Under the pieces are notes generated by a model that saw nothing but the letters and a program-made list of their open reading frames with translations, did no database searches and had not been told where the DNA came from. A DNA stretch of 64,000 nt, taken from assembly GCA_037783545.1 (NCBI GenBank), contig JBBELK010000096.1, positions 1,798,001-1,862,000 on the forward strand, in the 5' to 3' direction. The translations under genes were made by a program, and so were the position numbers. Shown here piece by piece: positions 11,659-25,204 of the stretch (its first letter is position 1; the number at the start of each line of letters is the position of its first letter). The DNA comes from Henricia sp. BOLD:AAB3569 (taxonomy: Eukaryota; Echinodermata; Asteroidea; Spinulosida; Echinasteridae).

Positions 11659-14600
11659 GTGGCTGTCTGTACACTCCTCTTTGGTGTACTCCTGACTCGT
11701 GCGCATGCTCAGTCCTTCGGACTGTCGTTGACACGGCCCAGTTTGGGACGGGAATTTGGTCAAAGTGTGGTCCAAACGTCAGCAAATTTGGAGGTCGAAA
11801 CATTTTCCGACGAACTTCAAATTTTGCACGCTCCAAACATTCTATATTGCGCACTTGTCCTAAAAAATTGACAGACTTTCGCCGGGAAATGGCAGAGAAA
11901 TTTCAGAGTTTAGGGAAAACTGGGTTGGGGCTTCCTGACTGCTCCCGCAAACCGTGGCTGTCTGTACACTCCTCTTTGGTGTACTCCTGACTCGTGCGCA
12001 TGCTTAGTCCTTCGGACTGTCGTTGACACGGCCCAGTTTGGGACGGGAATTTGGTCAAAGTGTGGTCCAAAAAATTGGCAGACTTTCGCCGGGAAATGGC
12101 AGAGAAATTTAAGAGTTTAGGGAAAACTGGGTTGGGGCTTCCTGACTGCTCCCGCAAACCGTGGCTGTCTGTACACTCCTCTTTGGTGTACTCCTGACTC
12201 TTGCGCATGCTTAGTCCTTCGGACTGTCGTTGACACGGCCCAGTTTGGGACGGGAATTTGGTCAAAGTGTGGTCCAAAAAATTGACAGACTTTCGCCGGA
12301 AAATGGCAGAGAAAATTCAGAGTTTAGGGAAAACTGGGTTGGGGCTTCCTGACTGCTCCCGCAAACCGTGGCTGTCTGTACACTCCTCTTTGGTGTACTC
12401 CTGACTCGTGCGCATGCTCAGTCCTTCGGACTGTCATTGACACGGCCCAGTTTGGGACGGGAATTTGGTCAAAGTGTGTTCCAAACGTCGGCAAATTTGG
12501 AGGTCGAAAAATTTTCCGACGAACTTCAAATTTGGCATGCTCCAAACACTCTATATTGCGCACTTGTCCTAAAAAATGTACAGACTTTCGCCGGGAAATG
12601 GCAGAGAAATTTCAGAGTTTAGGGAAAACTGGGTTGGGGCTTCCTGACTGCTCCCGCAAACCGTGGCTGTCTGTACACTCCTCTTTGGTGTACTCCTGAC
12701 TCGTGCGCATGCTCAGTCCTTCGGACTGTCGTTGACACGGCCCAGTTTGGGACGGGAATTTGATCAAAGTGTGGTCCAAACGTCGGCAAATTTGGAGGTC
12801 GAAACATTTTCCGACGAACTTCAAATTTTGCACGCTCCAAACATTCTATATTGCGCACTTGTCCTAAAAAATTGACAGACTTTCGCCGGGAAATGGCAGA
12901 GAAATTTCAGAGTTTAGGGAAAACTGGGTTGGGGCTTCCTGACTGCTCCCGCAAACCGTGGCTGTCTGTACACTCCTCTTTGGTGTACTCCTGACTCGTG
13001 CGCATGCTTAGTCCTTCGGACTGTCGTTGACACGGCCCAGTTTGGGACGGGAATTTGGTCAAAGTGTGGTCCAAAAAATTGGCAGACTTTCGCCGGGAAA
13101 TGGCAGAGAAATTTAAGAGTTTAGGGAAAACTGGGTTGGGGCTTCCTGACTGCTCCCGCAAACCGTGGCTGTCTGTACACTCCTCTTTGGTGTACTCCTG
13201 ACTCTTGCGCATGCTTAGTCCTTCGGACTGTCGTTGACACGGCCCAGTTTGGGACGGGAATTTGGTCAAAGTGTGGTCCAAAAAATTGACAGACTTTCGC
13301 CGGGAAATGGCAGAGAAATTTCAGAGTTTAGGGAAAACTGGGTTGGGGCTTCCTGACTGCTCCCGCAAACCGTGGCTGTCTGTACACTCCTCTTTGGTGT
13401 ACTCCTGACTCGTGCGCATGCTCAGTCCTTCGGACTGTCATTGACACGGCCCAGTTTGGGACGGGAATTTGGTCAAAGTGTGGTCCAAACGTCGGCAAAT
13501 TTGGAGGTCGAAATATTTTCCGACGAACTTCAAAATTTGCATGCTCCAAACACTCTATATTGCGCACTTGTCCTAAAAAATTGACAGACTTTCGCCGGGA
13601 AATGGCAGAGAAATTTCAGAGTTTAGGGAAAACTGGGTTGGGGCTTCCTGACTGCTCCCGCAAACCGTGGCTGTCTGTACACTCCTCTTTGGTGTACTCC
13701 TGACTCGTGCGCATGCTCAGTCCTTCGGACTGTCATTGACACGGCCCAGTTTGGGACGGGAATTTGGTCAAAGTGTGGTCCAAACGTCGGCAAATTTGGA
13801 GGTCGAAAAATTTTCCGACGAACTTCAAAATTTGCATGCTCCAAACACTCTATATTGCGCACTTGTCCTAAAAAATGTACAGACTTTCGCCGGGAAATGG
13901 CAGAGAAATTTCAGAGTTTAGGGAAAACTGGGTTGGGGCTTCCTGACTGCTCCCGCAAACCGTGGCTGTCTGTACACTCCTCTTTGGTGTACTCCTGACT
14001 CGTGCGCATGCTCAGTCCTTCGGACTGTCGTTGACACAGCCCAGTTTGGGACGGGAATTTGGTCAAAGTGTGGTCCAAACGTCGGCAAATTTGGAGGTCG
14101 AAACATTTTCCGACGAACTTCAAAATTTGCATGCTCCAAACACTCTATATTGCGCACTTGTCCTAAAAAATTGACAGACTTTCGCCGGGAAATGGCAGAG
14201 AAATTTCAGAGTTTAGGGAAAACTGGGTTGGGGCTTCCTGACTGCTCCCGCAAACCGTGGCTGTCTGTACACTCCTCTTTGGTGTACTCCTGACTCGTGC
14301 GCATGCTCAGTCCTTCGGACTGTCATTGACACGGCCCAGTTTGGGACGGGAATTTGGTCAAAGTGTGGTCCAAACGTCGGCAAATTTGGAGGTCGAAAAA
14401 TTTTCCGACGAACTTCAAAATTTGCATGCTCCAAACACTCTATATTGCGCACTTGTCCTAAAAAATGTACAGACTTTCGCCGGGAAATGGCAGAGAAATT
14501 TCAGAGTTTAGGGAAAACTGGGTTGGGGCTTCCTGACTGCTCCCGCAAACCGTGGCTGTCTGTACACTCCTCTTTGGTGTACTCCTGACTCGTGCGCATG

Positions 14601-15857
14601 CTCAGTCCTTCGGACTGTCGTTGACACGGCCCAGTTTGGGACGGGAATTTGGTCAAAGTGTGGTCCAAACGTCGGCAAATTTGGAGGTCGAAACATTTTC
14701 CGACGAACTTCAAATTTTGCACGCTCCAAACATTCTATATTGCGCACTTGTCCTAAAAAATTGACAGACTTTCGCCGGGAAATGGCAGAGAAATTTCAGA
14801 GTTTAGGGAAAACTGGGTTGGGGCTTCCTGACTGCTCCCGCAAACCGTGGCTGTCTGTACACTCCTCTTTGGTGTACTCCTGACTCGTGCGCATGCTCAG
14901 TCCTTCGGACTGTCGTTGACACGGCCCAGTTTGGGACGGGAATTTGGTCAAAGTGTGGTCCAAACGTCGGCAAATTTGGAGGTCGAAAAATTTTCCGACG
15001 AACTTCAAATTGTGCATGCTCCAAACACTCTATATTGCGCACTTGTCCTAAAAAATTGACAGACTTTCGCCGGGAAATGGCAGAGAAATTTCAGAGTTTA
15101 GGGAAAACTGGGTTGGGGCTTTCTGACTGCTCCCGCAAACCGTGGCTGTCTGTACACTCCTCTTTGGTGTACTCCTGACTCGTGCGCATGCTCAGTCCTT
15201 CGGACTGTTGTTGACACGGCCCAGTTTGGGACGGGAATTTGGTCAAAGTGTGGTCCAAACGTCGGCAAATTGACAGACTTTCGCCGGGAAATGGCAGAGA
15301 AATTTCAGAGTTTAGGGAAAACTGGGTTGGGGCTTCCTGACTGCTCCCGCAAACCGTGGCTGTCTGTACACTCCTCTTTGGTGTACTCCTGACTCGTGCG
15401 CATGCTCAGACCTTCGGACTGTCGTTGACACGGCCCAGTTTGGGACGGGAATTTGGTCAAAGTGTGGTCCAAACGTCGGCAAATTTGGAGGTCGAAAAAT
15501 TTTCCGACGAACTTCAAATTTTGCATGCTCCAAACACTCTATATTGCGCACTTGTCTTAAAAAATTGACAGACTTTCGCCGGGAAATGGCAGATAAATTT
15601 CAGAGTTTAGGGAAAACTGGGTTGGGGTTTCCTGACTGCTCCCGCAAACCGTGGCTGTCTGTACACTCCTCTTTGGTGTACTCCTGACTCGTGCGCATGC
15701 TTAGTCCTTCGGACTGTCGTTGACACGGCCCAGTTTGGGACGGGAATTTGGTCAAAGTGTGGTCCAAAAAATTGGCAGACTTTCGCCGGGAAATGGCAGA
15801 GAAATTTAAGAGTTTAGGGAAAACTGGGTTGGGGCTTCCTGACTGCTCCCGCAAACC
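11659..15857 (+). repeat. Higher-order repeat, 16 monomers (4199 bp), copy B
   Basis: This is the tandem second copy of the 4.2-kb block at 7459-11658, monomer for monomer. It lacks only the extra T of copy A and has a handful of other substitutions. Such high identity at 4.2-kb spacing, together with private variants that distinguish neighbouring monomers, is the signature of a higher-order repeat and not of independent monomer drift. Confidence 0.88.
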
Positions 15858-16152
15858 GTGGCTGTCTGTACACTCCTCTTTGGTGTACTCCTGACTCTTG
15901 CGCATGCTTAGTCCTTCGGACTGTCGTTGACACGGCCCAGTTTGGGACGGGAATTTGGTCAAAGTGTGGTCCAAACGTCGGCAAATTTGGAGGTCGAAAA
16001 ATTTTCCGACGAACTTCAAATTTTGCATGCTCCAAACACTCTATATTGCGCACTTGTCCTAAAAAATGTACAGACTTTCGCCGGGAAATGGCAGAGAATT
16101 TTCAGAGTTTAGGGAAAACTGGGTTGGGGCTTCCTGACTGCTCCCGCAAACC

Positions 16153-19100
16153 GTGGCTGTCTGTACACTCCTCTTTGTAGTACTCCTGACTCGTGCGCAT
16201 GCTCAGTCCTTCGGACTGTCGTTGACACGGCCCAGTTTGGGACGGGAATTTGGTCAAAGTGTGGTCCAAACGTCAGCAAATTTGGAGGTCGAAACATTTT
16301 CCGACGAACTTCAAATTTTGCACGCTCCAAACATTCTATATTGCGCACTTGTCCTAAAAAATTGACAGACTTTCGCCGGGAAATGGCAGAGAAATTTCAG
16401 AGTTTAGGGAAAACTGGGTTGGGGCTTCCTGACTGCTCCCGCAAACCGTGGCTGTCTGTACACTCCTCTTTGGTGTACTCCTGACTCGTGCGCATGCTTA
16501 GTCCTTCGGACTGTCGTTGACACGGCCCAGTTTGGGACGGGAATTTGGTCAAAGTGTGGTCCAAAAAATTGGCAGACTTTCGCCGGGAAATGGCAGAGAA
16601 ATTTAAGAGTTTAGGGAAAACTGGGTTGGGGCTTCCTGACTGCTCCCGCAAACCGTGGCTGTCTGTACACTCCTCTTTGGTGTACTCCTGACTCTTGCGC
16701 ATGCTGAGTCCTTCGGACTGTCGTTGACACGGCCCAGTTTGGGACGGGAATTTGGTCAAAGTGTGGTCCAAAAAATTGACAGACTTTCGCCGGGAAATGG
16801 CAGAGAAATTTCAGAGTTTAGGGAAAACTGGGTTGGGGCTTCCTGACTGCTCCCGCAAACCGTGGCTGTCTGTACACTCCTCTTTGGTGTACTCCTGACT
16901 CGTGCGCATGCTCAGTCCTTCGGACTGTCATTGACACGGCCCAGTTTGGGACGGGAATTTGGTCAAAGTGTGGTCCAAACGTCGGCAAATTTGGAGGTCG
17001 AAAAATTTTCCGACGAACTTCAAATTTGGCATGCTCCAAACACTCTATATTGCGCACTTGTCCTAAAAAATGTACAGACTTTCGCCGGGAAATGGCAGAG
17101 AAATTTCAGAGTTTAGGGAAAACTGGGTTGGGGCTTCCTGACTGCTCCCGCAAACCGTGGCTGTCTGTACACTCCTCTTTGGTGTACTCCTGACTCGTGC
17201 GCATGCTCAGTCCTTCGGACTGTCGTTGACACGGCCCAGTTTGGGACGGGAATTTGGTCAAAGTGTGGTCCAAACGTCGGCAAATTTGGAGGTCGAAACA
17301 TTTTCCGACGAACTTCAAATTTTGCACGCTCCAAACATTCTATATTGCGCACTTGTCCTAAAAAATTGACAGACTTTCGCCGGGAAATGGCAGAGAAATT
17401 TCAGAGTTTAGGGAAAACTGGGTTGGGGCTTCCTGACTGCTCCCGCAAACCGTGGCTGTCTGTACACTCCTCTTTGGTGTACTCCTGACTCGTGCGCATG
17501 CTTAGTCCTTCGGACTGTCGTTGACACGGCCCAGTTTGGGACGGGAATTTGGTCAAAGTGTGGTCCAAAAAATTGGCAGACTTTCGCCGGGAAATGGCAG
17601 AGAAATTTAAGAGTTCAGGGAAAACTGGGTTGGGGCTTCCTGACTGCTCCCGCAAACCGTGGCTGTCTGTACACTCCTCTTTGGTGTACTCCTGACTCTT
17701 GCGCATGCTTAGTCCTTCGGACTGTCGTGACACGGCCCAGTTTGGGACGGGAATTTGGTCAAAGTGTGGTCCAAAAAATTGACAGACTTTCGCCGGGAAA
17801 TGGCAGAGAAATTTCAGAGTTTAGGGAAAACTGGGTTGGGGCTTCCTGACTGCTCCCGCAAACCGTGGCTGTCTGTACACTCCTCTTTGGTGTACTCCTG
17901 ACTCGTGCGCATGCTCAGTCCATCGGACTGTCATTGACACGGCCCAGTTTGGGACGGGAATTTGGTCAAAGTGTGGTCCAAACGTCGGCAAATTTGGAGG
18001 TCGAAATATTTTCCGACGAACTTCAAAATTTGCATGCTCCAAACACTCTATATTGCGCACTTGTCCTAAAAAATTGACAGACTTTCGCCGGGAAATGGCA
18101 GAGAAATTTCAGAGTTTAGGGAAAACTGGGTTGGGGCTTCCTGACTGCTCCCGCAAACCGTGGCTGTCTGTACACTCCTCTTTGGTGTACTCCTGACTCG
18201 TGCGCATGCTCAGTCCTTCGGACTGTCATTGACACGGCCCAGTTTGGGACGGGAATTTGGTCAAAGTGTGGTCCAAACGTCGGCAAATTTGGAGGTCGAA
18301 AAATTTTCCTACGAACTTCAAAATTTGCATGCTCCAAACACTCTATATTGCGCACTTGTCCTAAAAAATGTACAGACTTTCGCCGGGAAATGGCAGAGAA
18401 ATTTCAGAGTTTAGGGAAAACTGGGTTGGGGCTTCCTGACTGCTCCCGCAAACCGTGGCTGTCTGTACACTCCTCTTTGGTGTACTCCTGACTCGTGCGC
18501 ATGCTCAGTCCTTCGGACTGTCGTTGACACGGCCCAGTTTGGGACGGGAATTTGGTCAAAGTGTGGTCCAAACGTCGGCAAATTTGGAGGTCGAAAAATT
18601 TTCCGACGAACTTCAAATTGTGCATGCTCCAAACACTCTATATTGCGCACTTGTCCTAAAAAATTGACAGACTTTCGCCGGGAATTGGCAGAGAAATTTC
18701 AGAGTTTAGGGAAAACTGGGTTGGGGCTTTCTGACTGCTCCCGCAAACCGTGGCTGTCTGTACACTCCTCTTTGGTGTACTCCTGACTCGTGCGCATGCT
18801 CAGTCCTTTGGACTGTTGTTGACACGGCCCAGTTTGGGACGGGAATTTGGTCAAAGTGTGGTCCAAACGTCGGCAAATTGACAGACTTTCGCCGGGAAAT
18901 GGCAGAGAAATTTCAGAGTTTAGGGAAAACTGGGTTGGGGCTTCCTGACTGCTCCCGCAAACCGTGGCTGTCTGTACACTCCTCTTTGGTGTACTCCTGA
19001 CTCGTGCGCATGCTCAGTCCTTCGGACTGTCGTTGACACGGCCCAGTTTGGGACGGGAATTTGGTCAAAGTGTGGTCCAAACGTCGGCAAATTTGGAGGT

Positions 19101-19258
19101 TGAAAAATTTTCCGACGAACTTCAAATTTTGCATGCTCCAAACACTCTATATTGCGCACTTGTCCTAAAAAATTGACAGACTTTCGCCGGGAAATGGCAG
19201 ATAAATTTCAGAGTTTAGGGAAAACTGGGTTGGGGCTTCCTGACTGCTCCCGCAAACC
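16153..19258 (+). repeat. Third, shortened copy of the 4.2-kb higher-order repeat
   Basis: Monomers 16153-18454 follow the order of the first nine monomers of copy B (11659-13961). Monomers 18455-19258 follow 14847-15650, with the same CTTTCTGACTGC and CTGTTGTTGAC variants. Relative to copies A and B, three full-length monomers (885 bp) are missing between these parts. A full monomer at 15858-16152 lies between copy B and this copy. Confidence 0.75.
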
Positions 19259-19672
19259 GTGGCTGTCTGTACACTCCTCTTTGGTGTACTCCTGACTCGT
19301 GCGCATGCTTAGTCCTTCGGACTGTCGTTGACACGGCCCAGTTTGGGACGGGACTTTGGTCAAAGTGTGGTCCAAAAAATTGGCAGACTTTCGCCGGGAA
19401 ATGGCAGAGAAATTTAAGAGTTTAGGGAAAACTGGGTTGGGGCTTCCTGACTGCTCCCGCAAACCGTGGCTGTCTGTACACTCCTCTTTGGTGTACTCCT
19501 GACTCTTGCGCATGCTTAGTCCTTCGGACTGTCGTTGACACGGCCCAGTTTGGGACGGGAATTTGGTCAAAGTGTGGTCCAAAAAATTGACAGACTTTCG
19601 CCGGGAAATGGCAGAGAAATTTCAGAGTTTAGGGAAAACTGGGTTGGGGCTTCCTGACTGCTCCCGCAAACC
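18455..19672 (+). repeat. 1218-bp duplicated block, copy 1
   Basis: The order is F-S-F-s-s (295+214+295+207+207 = 1218 bp). It shares with the next 1218 bp private variants such as GGAGGTTGAAAAATTTTCC, GGGACGGGACTTTGG and AGATAAATTTC. It overlaps the end of the shortened 4.2-kb repeat. Confidence 0.85.
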
Positions 19673-20890
19673 GTGGCTGTCTGTACACTCCTCTTTGGTG
19701 TACTCCTGACTCGTGCGCATGCTCAGTCCTTCGGACTGTCGTTGACACGGCCCAGTTTGGGACGGGAATTTGGTCAAAGTGTGGTCCAAACGTCGGCAAA
19801 TTTGGAGGTCGAAAAATTTTCCGACGAACTTCAAATTGTGCATGCTCCAAACACTCTATATTGCGCACTTGTCCTAAAAAATTGACAGACTTTCGCCGGG
19901 AAATGGCAGAGAAATTTCAGAGTTTAGGGAAAACTGGGTTGGGGCTTTCTGACTGCTCCCGCAAACCGTGGCTGTCTGTACACTCCTCTTTGGTGTACTC
20001 CTGACTCGTGCGCATGCTCAGTCCTTCGGACTGTTGTTGACACGGCCCAGTTTGGGACGGGAATTTGGTCAAAGTGTGGTCCAAACGTCGGCAAATTGAC
20101 AGACTTTCGCCGGGAAATGGCAGAGAAATTTCAGAGTTTAGGGAAAACTGGGTTGGGGCTTCCTGACTGCTCCCGCAAACCGTGGCTGTCTGTACACTCC
20201 TCTTTGGTGTACTCCTGACTCGTGCGCATGCTCAGTCCTTCGGACTGTCGTTGACACGGCCCAGTTTGGGACGGGAATTTGGTCAAAGTGTGGTCCAAAC
20301 GTCGGCAAATTTGGAGGTTGAAAAATTTTCCGACGAACTTCAAATTTTGCATGCTCCAAACACTCTATATTGCGCACTTGTCCTAAAAAATTGACAGACT
20401 TTCGCCGGGAAATGGCAGATAAATTTCAGAGTTTAGGGAAAACTGGGTTGGGGCTTCCTGACTGCTCCCGCAAACCGTGGCTGTCTGTACACTCCTCTTT
20501 GGTGTACTCCTGACTCGTGCGCATGCTTAGTCCTTCGGACTGTCGTTGACACGGCCCAGTTTGGGACGGGACTTTGGTCAAAGTGTGGTCCAAAAAATTG
20601 GCAGACTTTCGCCGGGAAATGGCAGAGAAATTTAAGAGTTTAGGGAAAACTGGGTTGGGGCTTCCTGACTGCTCCCGCAAACCGTGGCTGTCTGTACACT
20701 CCTCTTTGGTGTACTCCTGACTCTTGCACATGCTTAGTCCTTCGGACTGTCGTTGACACGGCCCAGTTTGGGACGGGAATTTGGTCAAAGTGTGGTCCAA
20801 AAAATTGACAGACTTTCGCCGGGAAATGGCAGAGAAATTTCAGAGTTTAGGGAAAACTGGGTTGGGGCTTCCTGACTGCTCCCGCAAACC
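19673..20890 (+). repeat. 1218-bp duplicated block, copy 2
   Basis: This is the tandem copy of 18455-19672, with the same monomer order and the same private variants (GGAGGTTGAAAAATTTTCC near 20315, GGGACGGGACTTTGG near 20566). Very few differences are visible, so the duplication looks recent. Confidence 0.85.
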
Positions 20891-23800
20891 GTGGCTGTCT
20901 GTACACTCCTCTTTGGTGTACTCCTGACTCGTGCGCATGCTCAGTCCTTCGGACTGTCATTGACACGGCCCAGTTTGGGACGGGAATTTGGTCAAAGTGT
21001 GGTCCAAACGTCGGCAAATTTGGAGGTCGAAATATTTTCCGACGAACTTCAATATTTGCATGCTCCAAACACTCGATATTGCGCACTTGTCCTAAAAAAT
21101 TGACAGACTTTCGCCGGGAAATGGCAGAGAAATTTCAGAGTTTAGGGAAAACTGGGTTGGGGCTTCCTGACTGCTCCCGCAAACCGTGGCTGTCTGTACA
21201 CTCCTCTTTGGTGTACTCCTGACTCGTGCGCATGCTCAGTCCTTCGGACTGTCATTGACACGGCCCAGTTTGGGACGGGAATTTGGTCAAAGTGTGGTCC
21301 AAACGTCGGCAAATTTGGAGGTCGAAAAATTTTCCGACGAACTTCAAAATTTGCATGCTCCAAACACTCTATATTGCGCACTTGTCCTAAAAAATGTACA
21401 GACTTTCGCCGGGAAATGGCAGAGAAATTTCAGAGTTTAGGGAAAACTGGGTTGGGGCTTCCTGACTGCTCCCGCAAACCGTGGCTGTCTGTACACTCCT
21501 CTTTGGTGTACTCCTGACTCGTGCGCATGCTCAGTCCTTCGGACTGTCGTTGACACGGCCCAGTTTGGGACGGGAATTTGGTCAAAGTGTGGTCCAAACG
21601 TCGGCAAATTTGGAGGTCGAAACATTTTCCGACGAACTTCAAATTTTGCACGCTCCAAACATTCTATATTGCGCACTTGTCCTAAAAAATTGACAGACTT
21701 TCGCCGGGAAATGGCAGAGAAATTTCAGAGTTTAGGGAAAACTGGGTTGGGGCTTCCTGACTGCTCCCGCAAACCGTGGCTGTCTGTACACTCCTCTTTG
21801 GTGTACTCCTGACTCGTGCGCATGCTCAGTCCTTCGGACTGTCGTTGACACGGCCCAGTTTGGGACGGGAATTTGGTCAAAGTGTGGTCCAAACGTCGGC
21901 AAATTGACAGACTTTCGCCGGGAAATGGCAGAGAAATTTCAGAGTTTAGGGAAAACTGGGTTGGGGCTTCCTGACTGCTCCCGCAAACCGTGGCTGTCTG
22001 TACACTCCTCTTTGGTGTACTCCTGACTCGTGCGCATGCTCAGTCCTTCGGACTGTCGTTGACACGGCTCAGTTTGGGACGGGAATTTGGTCAAAGTGTG
22101 GTCCAAACGTCGGCAAATTGACAGACTTTCGCCGGGAAATGGCAGAGAAATTTCAGAGTTTAGGGAAAACTGGGTTGGGGCTTCCTGACTGCTCCCGCAA
22201 ACCGTGGCTGTCTGTACACTCCTCTTTGGTGTACTCCTGACTCGTGCGCATGCTCAGTCCTTCGGACTGTCGTTGACACGGCCCAGTTTGGGACGGGAAT
22301 TTGGTCAAAGTGTGGTCCAAACGTCGGCAAATTTGGAGGTCGAAAAATTTTCCGACGAACTTCAAATTTTGCATGCTCCAAACACTCTATATTGCGCACT
22401 TGTCCTAAAAAATTGACAGACTTTCGCCGGGAAATGGCAGAGAAATTTCAGAGTTTAGGGAAAACTGGGTTGGGGCTTCCTGACTGCTCCCGCAAACCGT
22501 GGCTGTCTGTACACTCCTCTTTGGTGTACTCCTGACTCGTGCGCATGCTTAGTCCTTCGGACTGTCGTTGACACGGCCCAGTTTGGGACGGGAATTTGGT
22601 CAAAGTGTGGTCCAAAAAATTGGCAGACTTTCGCCGGGAAATGGCAGAGAAATTTAAGAGTTTAGGGAAAACTGGGTTGGGCTTCCTGACTGCTCCCGCA
22701 AACCGTGGCTGTCTGTACACTCCTCTTTGGTGTACTCCTGACTCTTGCGCATGCTTAGTCCTTCGGACTGTCGTTGACACGGCCCAGTTTGGGACGGGAA
22801 TTTGGTCAAAGTGTGGTCCAAAAAATTGACAGACTTTCGCCGGGAAATGGCAGAGAAATTTCAGAGTTTGGGGAAAACTGGGTTGGGGCTTCCTGACTGC
22901 TCCCGCAAACCGTGGCTGTCTGTACACTCCTCTTTGGTGTACTCCTGACTCGTGCGCATGCTCAGTCCTTCGGACTGTCATTGACACGGCCCAGTTTGGG
23001 ACGGGAATTTGGTCAAAGTGTGGTCCAAACGTCGGAAAATTTGGAGGTCGAAAAATTTTCCGACGAACTTCAAATTGTGCATGCTCCAAACACTCTATAT
23101 TGCGCACTTGTCCTAAAAAATTGACAGACTTTCGCCGGGAATTGGCAGAGAAATTTCAGAGTTTAGGGAAAACTGGGTTGGGGCTTCCTGACTGCTCCCG
23201 CAAACCGTGGCTGTCTGTACACTCCTCTTTGGTGTACTCCTGACTCGTGCGCATGCTCAGTCCTTCGGACTGTCGTTGACACGGCCCAGTTTGGGACGGG
23301 AATTTGGTCAAAGTGTGGTCCAAACGTCGGCAAATTGACAGACTTTCGCCGGGAAATGGCAGAGAAATTTCAGAGTTTAGGGAAAACTGGGTTGGGGCTT
23401 CATGACTGCTCCCGCAAACCGTGGCTGTCTGTACACTCCTCTTTGGTGTACTCCTGACTCGTGCGCATGCTCAGTCATTCGGACTGTCGTTGACACGGCC
23501 CAGTTTGGGACGGGAATTTGGTCAAAGTGTGGTCCAAACGTCGGCAAATTTGGAGGTCGAAACATTTTCCGACGAACTTCAAATTTTGCATGCTCCAAAC
23601 ACTCTATATTGCGCACTTGTCCTAAAAAATTGACAGACTTTCGCCGGGAAATGGCAGAGAAATTTCAGAGTTTAGGGAAAACTGGGTTGGGGCTTCCTGA
23701 CTGCTCCCGCAAACCGTGGCTGTCTGTACACTCCTCTTTGGTGTACTCCTGACTCGTGCGCATGCTTAGTCCTTCGGACTGTCGTTGACACGGCCCAGTT

Positions 23801-25100
23801 TGGGACGGGAATTTGGTCAAAGTGTGGTCCAAAAAATTGGCAGACTTTCGCCGGGAAATGGCAGAGAAATTTAAGAGTTTAGGGAAAACTGGGTTGGGGC
23901 TTCCTGACTGCTCCCGCAAACCGTGGCTGTCTGTACACTCCTCTTCGGTGTACTCCTGACTCTTGCGCATGCTTAGTCCTTCGGACTGTCGTTGACACGG
24001 CCCAGTTTGGGACGGGAATTTGGTCAAAGTGTGGTCCAAAAAATTGACAGACTTTCGCCGGGAAATGGCAGAGAAATTTCAGAGTTTGGGGAAAACTGGG
24101 TTGGGGCTTCCTGACTGCTCCCGCAAACCGTGGCTGTCTGTACACTCCTCTTTGGTGTACTCCTGACTCGTGCGCATGCTCAGTCCTTCGGACTGTCATT
24201 GACACGGCCCAGTTTGGGACGGGAATTTGGTCAAAGTGTGGTCCAAACGTCGGCAAATTTGGAGGTCGAAAAATTTTCCGACGAACTTCAAAATTTGCAT
24301 GCTCCAAACACTCTATATTGCGCACTTGTCCTAAAAAATTGACAGACTTTCGCCGGGAAATGGCAGAGAAATTTCAGAGTTTGGGGAAAACTGGGTTGGG
24401 GCTTCCTGACTGCTCCCGCAAACCGTGGCTGTCTGTACACTCCTCTTTGGTGTACTCCTGACTCGTGCGCATGCTCAGTCCTTCGGACTGTCATTGACAC
24501 GGCCCAGTTTGGGACGGGAATTTGGTCAAAGTGTGGTCCAAACGTCGGCAAATTTGGAGGTCGAAAAATTTTCCGACGAACTTCAAAATTTGCATGCTCC
24601 AAACACTCTATATTGCGCACTTGTCCTAAAAAATTGACAGACTTTCGCCGGGAAATGGCAGAGAAATTTAAGAGTTTAGGGAACACTGGGTTGGAGCTTC
24701 CTGACTGCTCCCGCAAACCGTGGCTGTCTGTACACTCCTCTTTGGTGTACTCTTGACTCGTGCGCATGCTCAGTCCTTCGGACTGTCATTGACACGGCCC
24801 AGTTTGGGACGGGAATTTGGTCAAAGTGTGGTCCAAATGTCGGCAAATTTGGAGGTCGAAAAATTTTCCGACGAACTTCAAAATTTGCATGCTCCAAACA
24901 CTCTATTTTGCGCACTTGTCCTAAAAAATTGACAGACTTTCGCCGGGAAATGGCAGAGAAATTTCAGAGTTTAGGGAAAACTGGGTTGGGGCTTCCTGAC
25001 TGCTCCCGCAAACCGTGGCTGTCTGTACACTCCTCTTTGGTGTACTCCTGACTCGTGCGCATGCTCAGTCCTTCGGACTGTCGTTGACACGGCCCAGTTT

Positions 25101-25109
25101 GGGACGGGA
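25101..25109 (+). repeat. Left copy of 9-bp flanking direct repeat (putative target-site duplication)
   Basis: GGGACGGGA at the end of the left satellite flank is repeated at 30135-30143, immediately after the LINE. It is a normal part of the monomer (GTTTGGGACGGGAATTTGG), so its second copy is best read as a target-site duplication. A few more bases after the left copy (GTTTGACC against ATTTGGTC) are partly similar, so the duplication could be slightly longer and diverged. Confidence 0.7.
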
Positions 25110-25204
25110 GTTTGACCAGAGCGGACGTGTTTTTCCTCTTCGTGCTGCGGACGGCACGCGGTCTTTGTCCGCGTGGCCACCACGCCCAAACTCGACTTGC
25201 AACG
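25110..25204 (+). other. LINE 5' leader (putative 5' UTR)
   Basis: About 95 bp lie between the satellite junction and the preferred ORF1 start. The segment is G+C-rich, and GCGGAC (25147-25152) can pair with GTCCGC (25167-25172). LINEs of this type carry an internal promoter near the 5' end, but no core element is placed well enough here to be called. The ORF1 frame is open back to 25112, so translation from that ATG is possible. Confidence 0.6.

Larger units (their letters stand above)
1..25109. repeat. Left satellite array, 295-bp monomer family with 214- and 207-bp length variants
   Basis: The whole segment is head-to-tail copies of one monomer, all in the same orientation. The anchor GTGGCTGTCTG recurs about 97 times, with spacings of 295, 214 or 207 bp (occasionally one base more or less). 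About 57 monomers are full length, 12 are 214 bp and 28 are 207 bp. Copies differ by a few substitutions, concentrated in the stretch between GGAGGTCGAAA and CTATATTGCGC. The array is open at the left window edge and ends inside a monomer where the LINE begins. No host gene or RNA gene is visible in it. Homogenised tandem monomers with higher-order structure are typical of pericentromeric, centromeric or subtelomeric satellites; which applies here cannot be told from sequence alone. Confidence 0.97.

Noticed and set aside
1-25109. CRISPR-like regular repeats
   Set aside because: There are no unique spacers. The whole 295-bp unit is repeated head to tail, and no cas genes are present.
25121-25129. 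Downstream promoter element (GGACGTG) in the LINE leader
   Set aside because: The sequence fits a DPE, but it lies about 14 bp from the inferred 5' end, not about 28 bp, so it cannot be placed against a start site.
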